Below are positions 17,431 through 25,175 of a stretch of 59,651 bases of DNA, piece by piece. Numbering within the stretch: the stretch's first letter is position 1; the number at the start of each line of letters is the position of its first letter. The DNA is from Chitinophagales bacterium (GTDB taxonomy: Bacteria; Bacteroidota; Bacteroidia; Chitinophagales; UBA2359): positions 1-59,651 of the forward strand of contig JAEUUX010000074.1 in NCBI GenBank assembly GCA_016787295.1. The letters are read 5' to 3'. The notes under the pieces were generated by a model, which was given only the letters and a program-made list of their open reading frames with translations, was not told where the DNA came from and did no database searches. Both the position numbers and the translations under genes were made by a program.

Positions 17431-18777
17431 ATGAAAAACCACTCCCCTATCGTAGTCGGACTTGATATTGGTACCACCAAAATTTGTACAGTTATTGCCC
17501 GTCGCAATGAATTTGGCAAAGTAGAAGTGTTGGGCGTAGGACAAGCTCCTTCGCTCGGCGTGATGCGTGGTGTCATTTCCAATATAGACAAAACCGTCGA
17601 TGCCATCACCCGTTCCTTTGCCGAAGCCCAACGTGTGGCGAATATTGATATGGATATTAGAGACGTATATGTCGGCATTGCAGGACAACATATTAAATGT
17701 TATCAACACCGTGCTTATATGATGCGCCAATACAGCGAGGACGAAATTCGTCAGCGTGATATTGAGCGTTTGGTATCAGACATGGAAAAAGTTGCCATTC
17801 CCCCAGGTGACCAGATTTTGCATATCATTCCACAAGAATTTATTGTTGATGATGAGCAAGGCATCAAAGACCCTATTGGTATGTCAGGAACACGCTTAGA
17901 GGCAGATTTCCGAATCATTACAGGGCAAACAGCCGCTATCCGCAACATCTATCGTTGTGTGGAGCGAGCCAACTTGCACGTAGCAGGACTTTATCTTGAG
18001 CCTATCGCCTCGTCAGGAGCAGTATTGACCGACGAAGAATTAGAAGCGGGCGTAGCTATAGTAGACATTGGCGGCGGTACAACCGATATTGCCATTTTCC
18101 ACGAAGGACTAATACGCCATACTGCTGTCATTCCGCTCGGTGGCAACATCATCACCGAAGACGTTAAAGAAGGTTGTATGGTGATGCGCGACCAAGCCGA
18201 AAAATTGAAAGTTAAATTTGGAGCAGCACAATTCCACCATAACGAAGTGAATGCTATCGTCTCTATTCCGGGACTAAGAGGCAGAGAACCACGCGAAATT
18301 TCTTTCCGCAATCTCGCCAATATCATTCAAGCCCGTATGGAGGAAATTTTGGAATATGTTTATTACCAAATCAAAGACTCTGGTTACGAAACAAAATTGA
18401 TTGGCGGTATCGTCATCACTGGCGGTGGCGCACGACTCAAACACCTCAAAAACCTCACCGAACAAGTGACAGGTTTGGATACGCGCATAGGTCTGCCTAC
18501 CGAACACCTTATCAACGGACGCGGACAACTCAATGATCCCTTGTATGCCACAAGTATCGGTTTGGCTATCAAAGCACTACAGCATTCCCAAACACAACAA
18601 CAACAAACATTGGCACCGCCAATTCCTGCCGCTGCCGAAGCCTCCGATGCTGATATGCACCAGTCATCTCTCAATAGCACAGAGCAAAACGCTACTCCTG
18701 CCAAAAAGAACTGGTTCGACAACGTGATGCGCAAAGGGCGCGAATGGTTGGAAGGTGATATTCGGGATTTTGAGTAA
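17431..18777 (+). CDS. ftsA: Cell division protein FtsA
   Basis: A 448-residue actin-like ATPase that tethers FtsZ to the membrane. Phosphate 1 is VVGLDIGTTKICTVIARR, phosphate 2 is AIVDIGGGTTDIAIFHEG, and the adenosine motif is IVITGGGARLKHL. The 1C-domain region RGVISNIDKTVDAI is present. The C-terminal end, NWFDNVMRKGREWLEGDIRD, is amphipathic and fits the membrane-targeting helix. It is a normal full-length FtsA. ftsZ normally follows directly, but here it is about 2.5 kb away, beyond an ATPase/DUF4435 pair. Confidence 0.96.
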   Translation: MKNHSPIVVGLDIGTTKICTVIARRNEFGKVEVLGVGQAPSLGVMRGVISNIDKTVDAITRSFAEAQRVANIDMDIRDVYVGIAGQHIKCYQHRAYMMRQYSEDEIRQRDIERLVSDMEKVAIPPGDQILHIIPQEFIVDDEQGIKDPIGMSGTRLEADFRIITGQTAAIRNIYRCVERANLHVAGLYLEPIASSGAVLTDEELEAGVAIVDIGGGTTDIAIFHEGLIRHTAVIPLGGNIITEDVKEGCMVMRDQAEKLKVKFGAAQFHHNEVNAIVSIPGLRGREPREISFRNLANIIQARMEEILEYVYYQIKDSGYETKLIGGIVITGGGARLKHLKNLTEQVTGLDTRIGLPTEHLINGRGQLNDPLYATSIGLAIKALQHSQTQQQQTLAPPIPAAAEASDADMHQSSLNSTEQNATPAKKNWFDNVMRKGREWLEGDIRDFE

Positions 18778-18802
18778 ATACGCATATACCTAATTTATTG
18801 TC

Positions 18803-18839
18803 AAGATAGGGTGTTTCAACCTTTTAAACACCCTATCTT
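18803..18839. terminator. Strong hairpin after ftsA
   Basis: A perfect 14-bp stem (18803-18816 with 18826-18839) with a 9-base loop lies 25 bases after the ftsA stop. There is no long T run, but position and stem strength suggest a transcript end, separating ftsA from the inserted gene pair. Confidence 0.65.
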
Positions 18840-18880
18840 AACCATCTATCACACCACAGCGAACACTAATTATCCATATC

Positions 18881-20221
18881 ATGACCATAAACAAACCATT
18901 GCTCATTCGTTCTTTTGCCATTAAAGGACTTTTTGGAACAACAGATGTGCAACTTTCTTTCCAAGATGATACCACCATATTGATTGGTGAAAATGGACTT
19001 GGAAAAACTCAAATATTAAACATTTTTTATTATACATTAGCACAAAGATTTGATAAATTAGCACAGTATTCTTTCGATTCTATTGCCTTAGAATTGGGAG
19101 ATGAAAAAGTAGAATTTAATAAAGTTTTGGTGGATATTATGAAACAGTATTCTCCATCGGTTAGAAGAGTGTTGAATACAATTGGCGTTAGTAACTTTAT
19201 AGCTTTACTAAAAGGCGATCCGGGAAGTTCTGTCTTTCGTAGTATTTCAAAAGAGTTTTCAATTCCAGGGGAGGAACTATTCTATATTAGGCGTGAAGTT
19301 GGTACTATAAGAGAACCTGAAAGCTTAATATTTAATAATGTTTCAAAGGGAAAAGAAGTACTGAATGATTTCCTACAAAACCACCAAATTCTGTACTTTC
19401 CAACTTATAGGCGCGTAGAAGAAGACCTGCACAATTTGGGTTATAAAGAAGAAAATTTTCAGGCAAAAAGTAATGATGATAGGCTGATACATTTTGGTAT
19501 GCAAGATGTGGATAAACAATTCAAAGCCTTAACCCAAAAGATTGAAAAACTGTCTACAGATGGTTTAGCCAAAATTTCGGGTGAAATTTTAAGCCAATTA
19601 GTCAAAGGTATTCCTGATATCGATACCGATTTTTTGAACAATATTAAACAAAAAGATATTGATATTGTATTGGCGCGTGTAGGTAATCAAATTAGCACAG
19701 AAGATAAAATACGCATAAAAAACATAGTAGCTACCAAAGCTATACAGCCTAAAGACTACCCAATGTTGTTTTTTCTGCAAAAACTAATAGCTATTTATGA
19801 TGAACAGCGCGAACTTGACAGAACTATCAAAGTTTTTCGCGATATTTGCAACAAATATCTTGTCAATAAGGAATTGATTTATGACGAAAGCCACATCGAC
19901 ATTTATATACAAGTCAAAGATAGTAACGAAAAAGTACCTTTGCGCAACCTTTCGTCAGGCGAAAAACAAATTATTTCTATTTTCTCCAAAATATACCTTT
20001 CGCCCGCGCACCATAGATTCATTGTCTTGTTTGACGAACCTGAATTATCTTTGTCTATTTTTTGGCAGAGAGAATTATTGCCTGATATTGTTAGATCGGG
20101 TAAGTGCGCCTTTTTGTTAGCTGTTACGCATTCACCTTTTATTTTCGAAAACGAATTAGACCAATATGCAGTGAGTTTAGGCGCTTATCTCACCCCTTCA
20201 AAAACCCTACAGCCTGTATGA
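18881..20221 (+). CDS. AAA_15/ABC-type ATPase, AriA-like component of a PARIS-like defence pair
   Basis: A 446-residue SMC/OLD-like ATPase. Walker A is LIGENGLGKTQ (residues 35-44), the ABC signature is NLSSGEKQII (356-365), Walker B is IVLFDEPELS (381-390) and the H-loop is THSPF (416-420). The short middle helical region, rather than a long coiled coil, is as in AAA_15 proteins. It overlaps the following DUF4435 gene by four bases (ATGA). An AAA_15 ATPase plus a DUF4435 protein is the composition of the PARIS anti-phage system (AriA/AriB), in which the ATPase senses phage anti-restriction proteins and releases the nuclease. The subtype is unproven. Confidence 0.8.
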   Translation: MTINKPLLIRSFAIKGLFGTTDVQLSFQDDTTILIGENGLGKTQILNIFYYTLAQRFDKLAQYSFDSIALELGDEKVEFNKVLVDIMKQYSPSVRRVLNTIGVSNFIALLKGDPGSSVFRSISKEFSIPGEELFYIRREVGTIREPESLIFNNVSKGKEVLNDFLQNHQILYFPTYRRVEEDLHNLGYKEENFQAKSNDDRLIHFGMQDVDKQFKALTQKIEKLSTDGLAKISGEILSQLVKGIPDIDTDFLNNIKQKDIDIVLARVGNQISTEDKIRIKNIVATKAIQPKDYPMLFFLQKLIAIYDEQRELDRTIKVFRDICNKYLVNKELIYDESHIDIYIQVKDSNEKVPLRNLSSGEKQIISIFSKIYLSPAHHRFIVLFDEPELSLSIFWQRELLPDIVRSGKCAFLLAVTHSPFIFENELDQYAVSLGAYLTPSKTLQPV

Positions 20222-21126
20222 AAAACATGGTAGAAGAGTTGCTCTCGGCGAGCAAGTCGTCAAGTAATGTTGCCTATATGACTTTCATTCGGCATCTAAA
20301 TAAAGACAAATGGGGTTTGTTTTGTTTTTTGGAAGGTAAAGACAGTCCCTACTATGCTATCCGAGTGAAAAACCATTTTCAGAGCAACTATTATCCCATA
20401 CATTGTGGCGGAAAAGAAAAAGTACTAAAGGTTTATGAACTCATTCGGAAACATCCAATAGAATATGGCAAGGCAAAAACTGCTTTTTTTGTCGATAGCG
20501 ATTTTGACGAACCTTTGAATAATACGGACATTTACGAAACGCCTTGTTATTCTATAGAAAATCTATACACAAGTAGCGCCGTTTTGGGCGAAATCCTGAA
20601 AAGCGAATGCCGACTATATGAAATAGACGAAGATTTTGAACACTGCATAAGTCTTTACGAGTCTTTGCAAAACGATTTTCATAGTCACACAACCCTATTT
20701 AACGCTTGGTACGCTTGTGTAATTCGGTTTAAAAACCGCACTCAAGAAGACATAGACGTTCCTTTAGACGATAAGTTTCCTAAAAAATTTGTCCAAGTTT
20801 CTTTGTCAGGCATTACTGCAAGCTATGATTTAACTGCTATATGTGTCGCATATCCTCAAGCCCCTTTCATAGATGACCAAACCATTGCTCAAAAAGTGAG
20901 TGAAATGAATATACAAAACAAAGGAAAGATATTTAGAGGCAAATTTGAGTTCTATTTTATGCTCACGATTTTAGACGAACTAATAAAGGACTCGCAAACA
21001 ACTCGAAGCATCGTTAAAAAAAATATCAAATACCATATTAATCACTCTAATGCCATTTCACAATTGGCACAATACGCCGAAACACCGCCAGATTTGATAA
21101 GTTACATTCAAAATCGAGTGCAATAA
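20218..21126 (+). CDS. DUF4435 (TOPRIM-like) protein, AriB-like component of a PARIS-like pair
   Basis: A 302-residue protein. FCFLEGKDSPYYAIRV contains the conserved TOPRIM-type glutamate (E39), and AFFVDSDFDEP (D93/D95) gives the DxD acidic motif, followed by YSIENLY as in DUF4435 proteins. These are the residues expected of the metal-dependent nuclease of PARIS. The frame is open further upstream inside the ATPase gene, but ATG 20218, overlapping the ATPase stop, is the natural start and gives translational coupling. The pair is flanked by ftsA and ftsZ. Confidence 0.78.
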   Translation: MKNMVEELLSASKSSSNVAYMTFIRHLNKDKWGLFCFLEGKDSPYYAIRVKNHFQSNYYPIHCGGKEKVLKVYELIRKHPIEYGKAKTAFFVDSDFDEPLNNTDIYETPCYSIENLYTSSAVLGEILKSECRLYEIDEDFEHCISLYESLQNDFHSHTTLFNAWYACVIRFKNRTQEDIDVPLDDKFPKKFVQVSLSGITASYDLTAICVAYPQAPFIDDQTIAQKVSEMNIQNKGKIFRGKFEFYFMLTILDELIKDSQTTRSIVKKNIKYHINHSNAISQLAQYAETPPDLISYIQNRVQ

Positions 21127-21184
21127 TCCAAAACAACACAAAAATCAGCTATAAATTATCTCCTCCATTCCGATACATTTCCTT

Positions 21185-21211
21185 TTTGGGGCGATAAATA
21201 TTCGCGCCGAA
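21185..21211. promoter_or_regulatory. Shared TTTGGGGCGATAAA motif and palindrome upstream of ftsZ
   Basis: TTTGGGGCGATAAA (21185-21198) differs by one base from the inverted pair upstream of ftsA. It is followed at once by the palindrome ATTCG-CGC-CGAAT (21199-21211). It may be a common cis element of the two division genes. Confidence 0.45.
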
Positions 21212-21265
21212 TCATTTTTGTATTTATCCAAACATTAAATTACACCCATCAAAAAACGTGATTTT

Positions 21266-22732
21266 ATGCAAGCCAATCCAAATAAAGACCATAAAGATAC
21301 CATTATAAAAGTGATAGGCGTAGGCGGCGGAGGCTGCAATGCCGTTAACCACATGTTTAAATTGGGTATTGTAGGCGTAAACTATGTCGTCTGCAACACC
21401 GACTCCCAAGCCCTCGACCAAAGTCCTATCCCCATCAGAGTACAGTTGGGACCTGGACTCACCGAAGGGCGCGGAGCAGGTTCGCAACCCGAAGTCGGTA
21501 AAAACGCTACCATCGAATCGATGGACGAAATCAAACGCAACCTCGCTGGTGGCACCCGAATGGTGTTCATCACCGCAGGTATGGGCGGTGGTACAGGCAC
21601 AGGCGGAGCGCCAATGGTTGCCAAAGCTGCTCGCGAATTGGGTATTCTCACGGTAGGCATCGTTTCGTCGCCTTTTATCTTCGAAGGGCGCAAGCGCGTC
21701 ATTCAAGCTCAAGAAGGCATCGAAGAAATGAAAAAAAATGTGGATACCCTCATCGTCATTTCTAACGATAAATTGCGCGAAATTCATGGCAATTTGAGCC
21801 TTTCCAACGCTTTTGCTCGCGCCGACGATATTATTGCCACAGCCGCCAAAGGTATCGCCGAAATTATTACCGTACCAGGATACGTCAATGTCGATTTCGA
21901 AGACGTAAATACCGTTATGAAAAATAGCGGCGTTGCTATCATGGGCATTGGTATTGCCGACGGCGAAGAACGCTCTCTCAAAGCTGTCAAAATGGCATTG
22001 TCCTCTCCTTTGCTCAACGACAACGATATTCATGGTGCGCGACACATCTTGTTGAACATCACTTCAGGCACCAAAGAAGTGCTAATGGACGAAGTGGGTG
22101 ACATCATCAGCTATATCCAAGAATCGGCAGGCTATACCTCCGAAGTCATCTGGGGTAATTGCGTCGATGAAAGTCTTGGCGAACGCATCAGTGTCACGGT
22201 CATCGCCACAGGTTTTGAAATCAAAAATGACGGCTTCCAAAAACAAGAACGCTTTTTTGAGGAAGCACAAAAACGAAACCCACAAGACAACATCCGCAAA
22301 CAAAATCCTGTTGTTAATAATACCCAACAAAATACCAACCAAACACCGCCACCACCACCAAACAAACAAACACGTGTGGTGTTTAACTTGGACGACGATA
22401 CCGATACCACCCGTAACCACACCCCTCAAAATCAAGACCGTCGACAAGAAACCAACAATTTCCGAAGCAACAATTACGAAGACTCCCAAAACCAACAAAT
22501 CTTGGAAGAACGTCGTCGTCGTTTGCGCGGCTTAAGCATGAAATTGAGTGGTAGCGACCTCAACGAATTAGAGAAAGAACCCGCCTACAAACGCCGAAAC
22601 ATGAATTTGGAAGATGTGCCACATTCTTCCGAAACCAATGTGTCGAAGTATTCCTTGTATGAAGAAGACTCCAAAAAGTCGGCAGAAATCAAACAAAAAC
22701 GCAATCCATTTTTGCATGATAATGTAGATTAA
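21266..22732 (+). CDS. ftsZ: Cell division GTPase FtsZ
   Basis: A 488-residue tubulin-like GTPase that forms the Z-ring. VIGVGGGGCNAVNHM is the nucleotide-binding start, VVCNTDSQAL follows, and the tubulin signature is FITAGMGGGTGTGGAP. The T7 synergy-loop region is NAFARADDIIATAAKGIAEI. The C-terminal linker (about 330-450) is long and rich in Asn, Gln and Pro, as in other Bacteroidota. The tail RNPFLHDNVD is the likely partner-binding peptide. Confidence 0.97.
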   Translation: MQANPNKDHKDTIIKVIGVGGGGCNAVNHMFKLGIVGVNYVVCNTDSQALDQSPIPIRVQLGPGLTEGRGAGSQPEVGKNATIESMDEIKRNLAGGTRMVFITAGMGGGTGTGGAPMVAKAARELGILTVGIVSSPFIFEGRKRVIQAQEGIEEMKKNVDTLIVISNDKLREIHGNLSLSNAFARADDIIATAAKGIAEIITVPGYVNVDFEDVNTVMKNSGVAIMGIGIADGEERSLKAVKMALSSPLLNDNDIHGARHILLNITSGTKEVLMDEVGDIISYIQESAGYTSEVIWGNCVDESLGERISVTVIATGFEIKNDGFQKQERFFEEAQKRNPQDNIRKQNPVVNNTQQNTNQTPPPPPNKQTRVVFNLDDDTDTTRNHTPQNQDRRQETNNFRSNNYEDSQNQQILEERRRRLRGLSMKLSGSDLNELEKEPAYKRRNMNLEDVPHSSETNVSKYSLYEEDSKKSAEIKQKRNPFLHDNVD

Positions 22733-22782
22733 TCCTACAAAAAATCTTGCCTACTTTTGTTCTATATTTTTTCATATATCAC

Positions 22783-22825
22783 AAATCCCATATAGACTCT
22801 CTTTTGTGTCCTATATGGGATTTTT
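22783..22825 (+). terminator. Intrinsic terminator after ftsZ
   Basis: A perfect 13-bp stem (22783-22795 with 22811-22823) is followed by a short T run. It lies 50 bases after the ftsZ stop. Confidence 0.85.
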
Positions 22826-22867
22826 ACTATCCAATTTATCCTATTTTTTTACTTTTAAACTATACAA

Positions 22868-23554
22868 ATGCGTTACAATATCCTATTTTTCTGGTTTATT
22901 TGCTTTTTCATGGGCTACACAAGCCAAGTTTTCGCCCAAAATACACCCGCAACCGTCGAAGTTACCGACATCAGCGAAAATAGTCGTCCGGGACTCAAAG
23001 TAACAATACCAAATGCCAACGTAGCAGAAGTTACCGCACATTGGAAAAAATACCTCAAATCATTAAAAGGCAAAACCCAAATACAAAAAGAAGGCTACTT
23101 TACTGACAATGCCATACTACCACAATTGAGTAACAACCCTGTAGATATTTTTTCCGAGATAGAAAGCTATCCCGCTGGTGTTGTCCTAAAAACCTTTTTT
23201 GACATGGGAGGGGCATTTCTCAACAACAACACATACGCCGACAAATATCCATTAGCGGTCACTCTTTTGCGCGATTTTGCAGCCCACGAGTCTTCCATCG
23301 CACTACAAAACCAACTGACCCTCGAAGAAAAAAAATTATATCGCCTAAGCGAAGAACGAAAAGCATTGAAAAAAGAAAACAAAGCCGCCGAAGCACGCCT
23401 CAATGCCCTCAAAGAACAATTGAAAGAAGCCGAATTGTCTTTGTCCGAAAACAAAGCCGCAGTGGAAAAAACCGATGCCGCTACCAAAACCCAAATCAAC
23501 CGCATAGAACAACTCAAAAAACAAATCGAATCTACTCTCCTACCTAAAAAATAA
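22868..23554 (+). CDS. Secreted protein with C-terminal coiled coil, unknown function
   Basis: A 228-residue product with a signal peptide (MRYNILFFWFICFFMGYTSQVFAQ). A small globular part follows (PGLKVTIPNANVAEVTAHWK through PLAVTLLRDFAAHE). From about residue 138, a long Lys/Glu/Ala-rich heptad-like coiled coil runs to the end. It should be periplasmic or outer-membrane associated. The N-terminal part may bind a ligand or partner and the coiled coil may mediate assembly. I do not recognise a named family. Confidence 0.78.
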   Translation: MRYNILFFWFICFFMGYTSQVFAQNTPATVEVTDISENSRPGLKVTIPNANVAEVTAHWKKYLKSLKGKTQIQKEGYFTDNAILPQLSNNPVDIFSEIESYPAGVVLKTFFDMGGAFLNNNTYADKYPLAVTLLRDFAAHESSIALQNQLTLEEKKLYRLSEERKALKKENKAAEARLNALKEQLKEAELSLSENKAAVEKTDAATKTQINRIEQLKKQIESTLLPKK

Positions 23555-23590
23555 CAAGAAAATTTCGTCGTTATTGACATTGCCTACTAT

Positions 23591-23712
23591 TTTTTTGGGC
23601 GTTTCCCTACGGGTCGGGCTGCTACGGGCTTCGCTGCCGCTACGGTGCTTCCGCAAGCTCCGCACTGGCTAACGCCACCCTCCGCATCCCTAACGCGCTT
23701 CGCCATTTGCAC
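23591..23712 (+). repeat. Dispersed GGGCGTTTCCC...TCCCTAACGC repeat, copy 2 (subtype B)
   Basis: This is a GC-rich element of about 120 bp. Ends match copy 1, but the centre has CCGCACTGGCTAACGCCACC and CCTCCGCATCCC, as in copy 4. Open frames read antisense through it (ending ARPVGKRPKK) are by-products of the repeat. Confidence 0.87.
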
Positions 23713-23817
23713 TTTTTCTACCCAAACCCTTTTTGTGGCGGCTAACGCCCGCTCAATTATTTTACTATCCTTTACAATCATCAAACATTTTTCCCTATTG
23801 AACTGCTGTCACCCATC

Positions 23818-25008
23818 ATGCACATCTTACAGTTAGCCAAAAAAATGCCTTATCCACCTCACGACGGAGAGGCAATTGCTATCCTACAACTCACCGAAGG
23901 GCTACAAGCCGCAGGACATCGCGTTCGCCTGCTCACCATGAACACCTCCAAACACCACTATCCTCTCGACCAGCTACCACCCACTCTACAAACACTCATC
24001 GATGCCGTTCCTATTGATACCACTATTCGCGCTTGGGCAGCCTTTCGCAACTTGTTTAGCTCCAAATCTTATCACATTGCCCGCTTTGTTTCCGAAGCCT
24101 ACCGCCAACGCATTATTGAATACCTGCAACAAGAACAATACGATATTATTCAGCTCGAAGGCATCTATTTAACCGCTTATCTTCCCACCATCCGTCAATA
24201 CTCTCGCGCTCCTGTCGTTTTGCGCGCCCACAACATCGAGTTTGAAATTTGGGAACGTTTAGCACAACAAACCCACAACCCACTCAAACGCTCCTACCTA
24301 CAACTATTGGCGCGGCGCTTGCGGGCTTTCGAATTGACACATCTTTCACAAGTAGATGCCATTGTACCAATATCAAGCAAAGATGCCCAATTTTTCCAAC
24401 ATTATGTGTCCTGTCCAATAATGACTTTGGTAGCAGGACTCCCAACTGACAAATACCTCCCCCCCACCCTACCCGCCGTTTTTCCAAGCCTATATTTCAT
24501 GGGCGCATTAGATTGGCTGCCCAATCAAGAAGGATTATTGTGGTTTTTGAACGAAGTCTGGACTATAGTAGCTCCTCAATTTCCAGCATTACAACTATCC
24601 GTTGCGGGGCGTTCGTGTCCGCCCGCCTTAGCCAATAAACTGCATCAAATGCCACAAGTGCGATTTTTAGGCGAAATTCCCGAAGCCTTACCTTTTATTC
24701 ATGCCCACCAAATTATGGTCATACCTTTGTTTTCAGGTAGTGGTATGCGCCTAAAAATTGTAGAAGCTATGGCAGCTCAACGTTGTATTATTGCCACAAG
24801 TATTGCCGCCGAAGGCATTGCCTATACCCACGAAAAAGACATTTTAATTGCGGATACCGCCGACACCTTTGCCCAGTATTTGTGCCAATGCCTACAAGAC
24901 CCTAATTTATGTGAAACCATAGGCAAGAATGCCCAACAACTCGCCGCCACACAACACAATAACCAGCAATTAATAGCCCAATTGGTGCATTTTTATGAGC
25001 AATTATGA
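23818..25008 (+). CDS. Family 4 (GT-B) glycosyltransferase
   Basis: A 396-residue GT-B enzyme. The N-terminal Rossmann domain carries LQLAKKMPYPPHDGEAIAIL, the typical acceptor-side glycine/acidic loop, and VLRAHNIEFEIWERL, the interdomain His motif. The C-terminal donor domain has FMGALDWLPNQEGLLWFL, LSVAGRSCP, VRFLGEIPE and IPLFSGSGMRLKIVEAMAA with the EX7E-like motif. It is similar to mannosyl/glucosyltransferases of polysaccharide synthesis; the sugar is not predictable. It stands alone after a repeat copy. Confidence 0.88.
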   Translation: MHILQLAKKMPYPPHDGEAIAILQLTEGLQAAGHRVRLLTMNTSKHHYPLDQLPPTLQTLIDAVPIDTTIRAWAAFRNLFSSKSYHIARFVSEAYRQRIIEYLQQEQYDIIQLEGIYLTAYLPTIRQYSRAPVVLRAHNIEFEIWERLAQQTHNPLKRSYLQLLARRLRAFELTHLSQVDAIVPISSKDAQFFQHYVSCPIMTLVAGLPTDKYLPPTLPAVFPSLYFMGALDWLPNQEGLLWFLNEVWTIVAPQFPALQLSVAGRSCPPALANKLHQMPQVRFLGEIPEALPFIHAHQIMVIPLFSGSGMRLKIVEAMAAQRCIIATSIAAEGIAYTHEKDILIADTADTFAQYLCQCLQDPNLCETIGKNAQQLAATQHNNQQLIAQLVHFYEQL

Positions 25009-25042
25009 CTACAATAAAAGTTTCAAGACTCCCATAAACAAC

Positions 25043-25092
25043 AACCGCTGTCCTGATTCGGCAATATCGCCTGAATCAGGACAGCGGTTTTC
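25043..25092. terminator. Strong terminator between convergent glycosyltransferase and norD
   Basis: A perfect 17-bp stem (25043-25059 with 25073-25089) is followed by TTTT on the plus strand. It ends the glycosyltransferase transcript and may also act on the norD side. Confidence 0.85.
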
Positions 25093-25175
25093 ATTAGAGA
25101 GCATCGCAAAATTCGCTAAAAATTCGTCGCCTAAACGCTCGTTTACATATCTAAAGTAGTCACACCCTATATTCC

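Noticed and set aside
23587-23784. Minus-strand open frame through repeat copy 2 ending ARPVGKRPKK
   Set aside because: The frame is produced by the GC-rich dispersed repeat; the similar frame at 58190-58387 arises the same way. No independent coding evidence.
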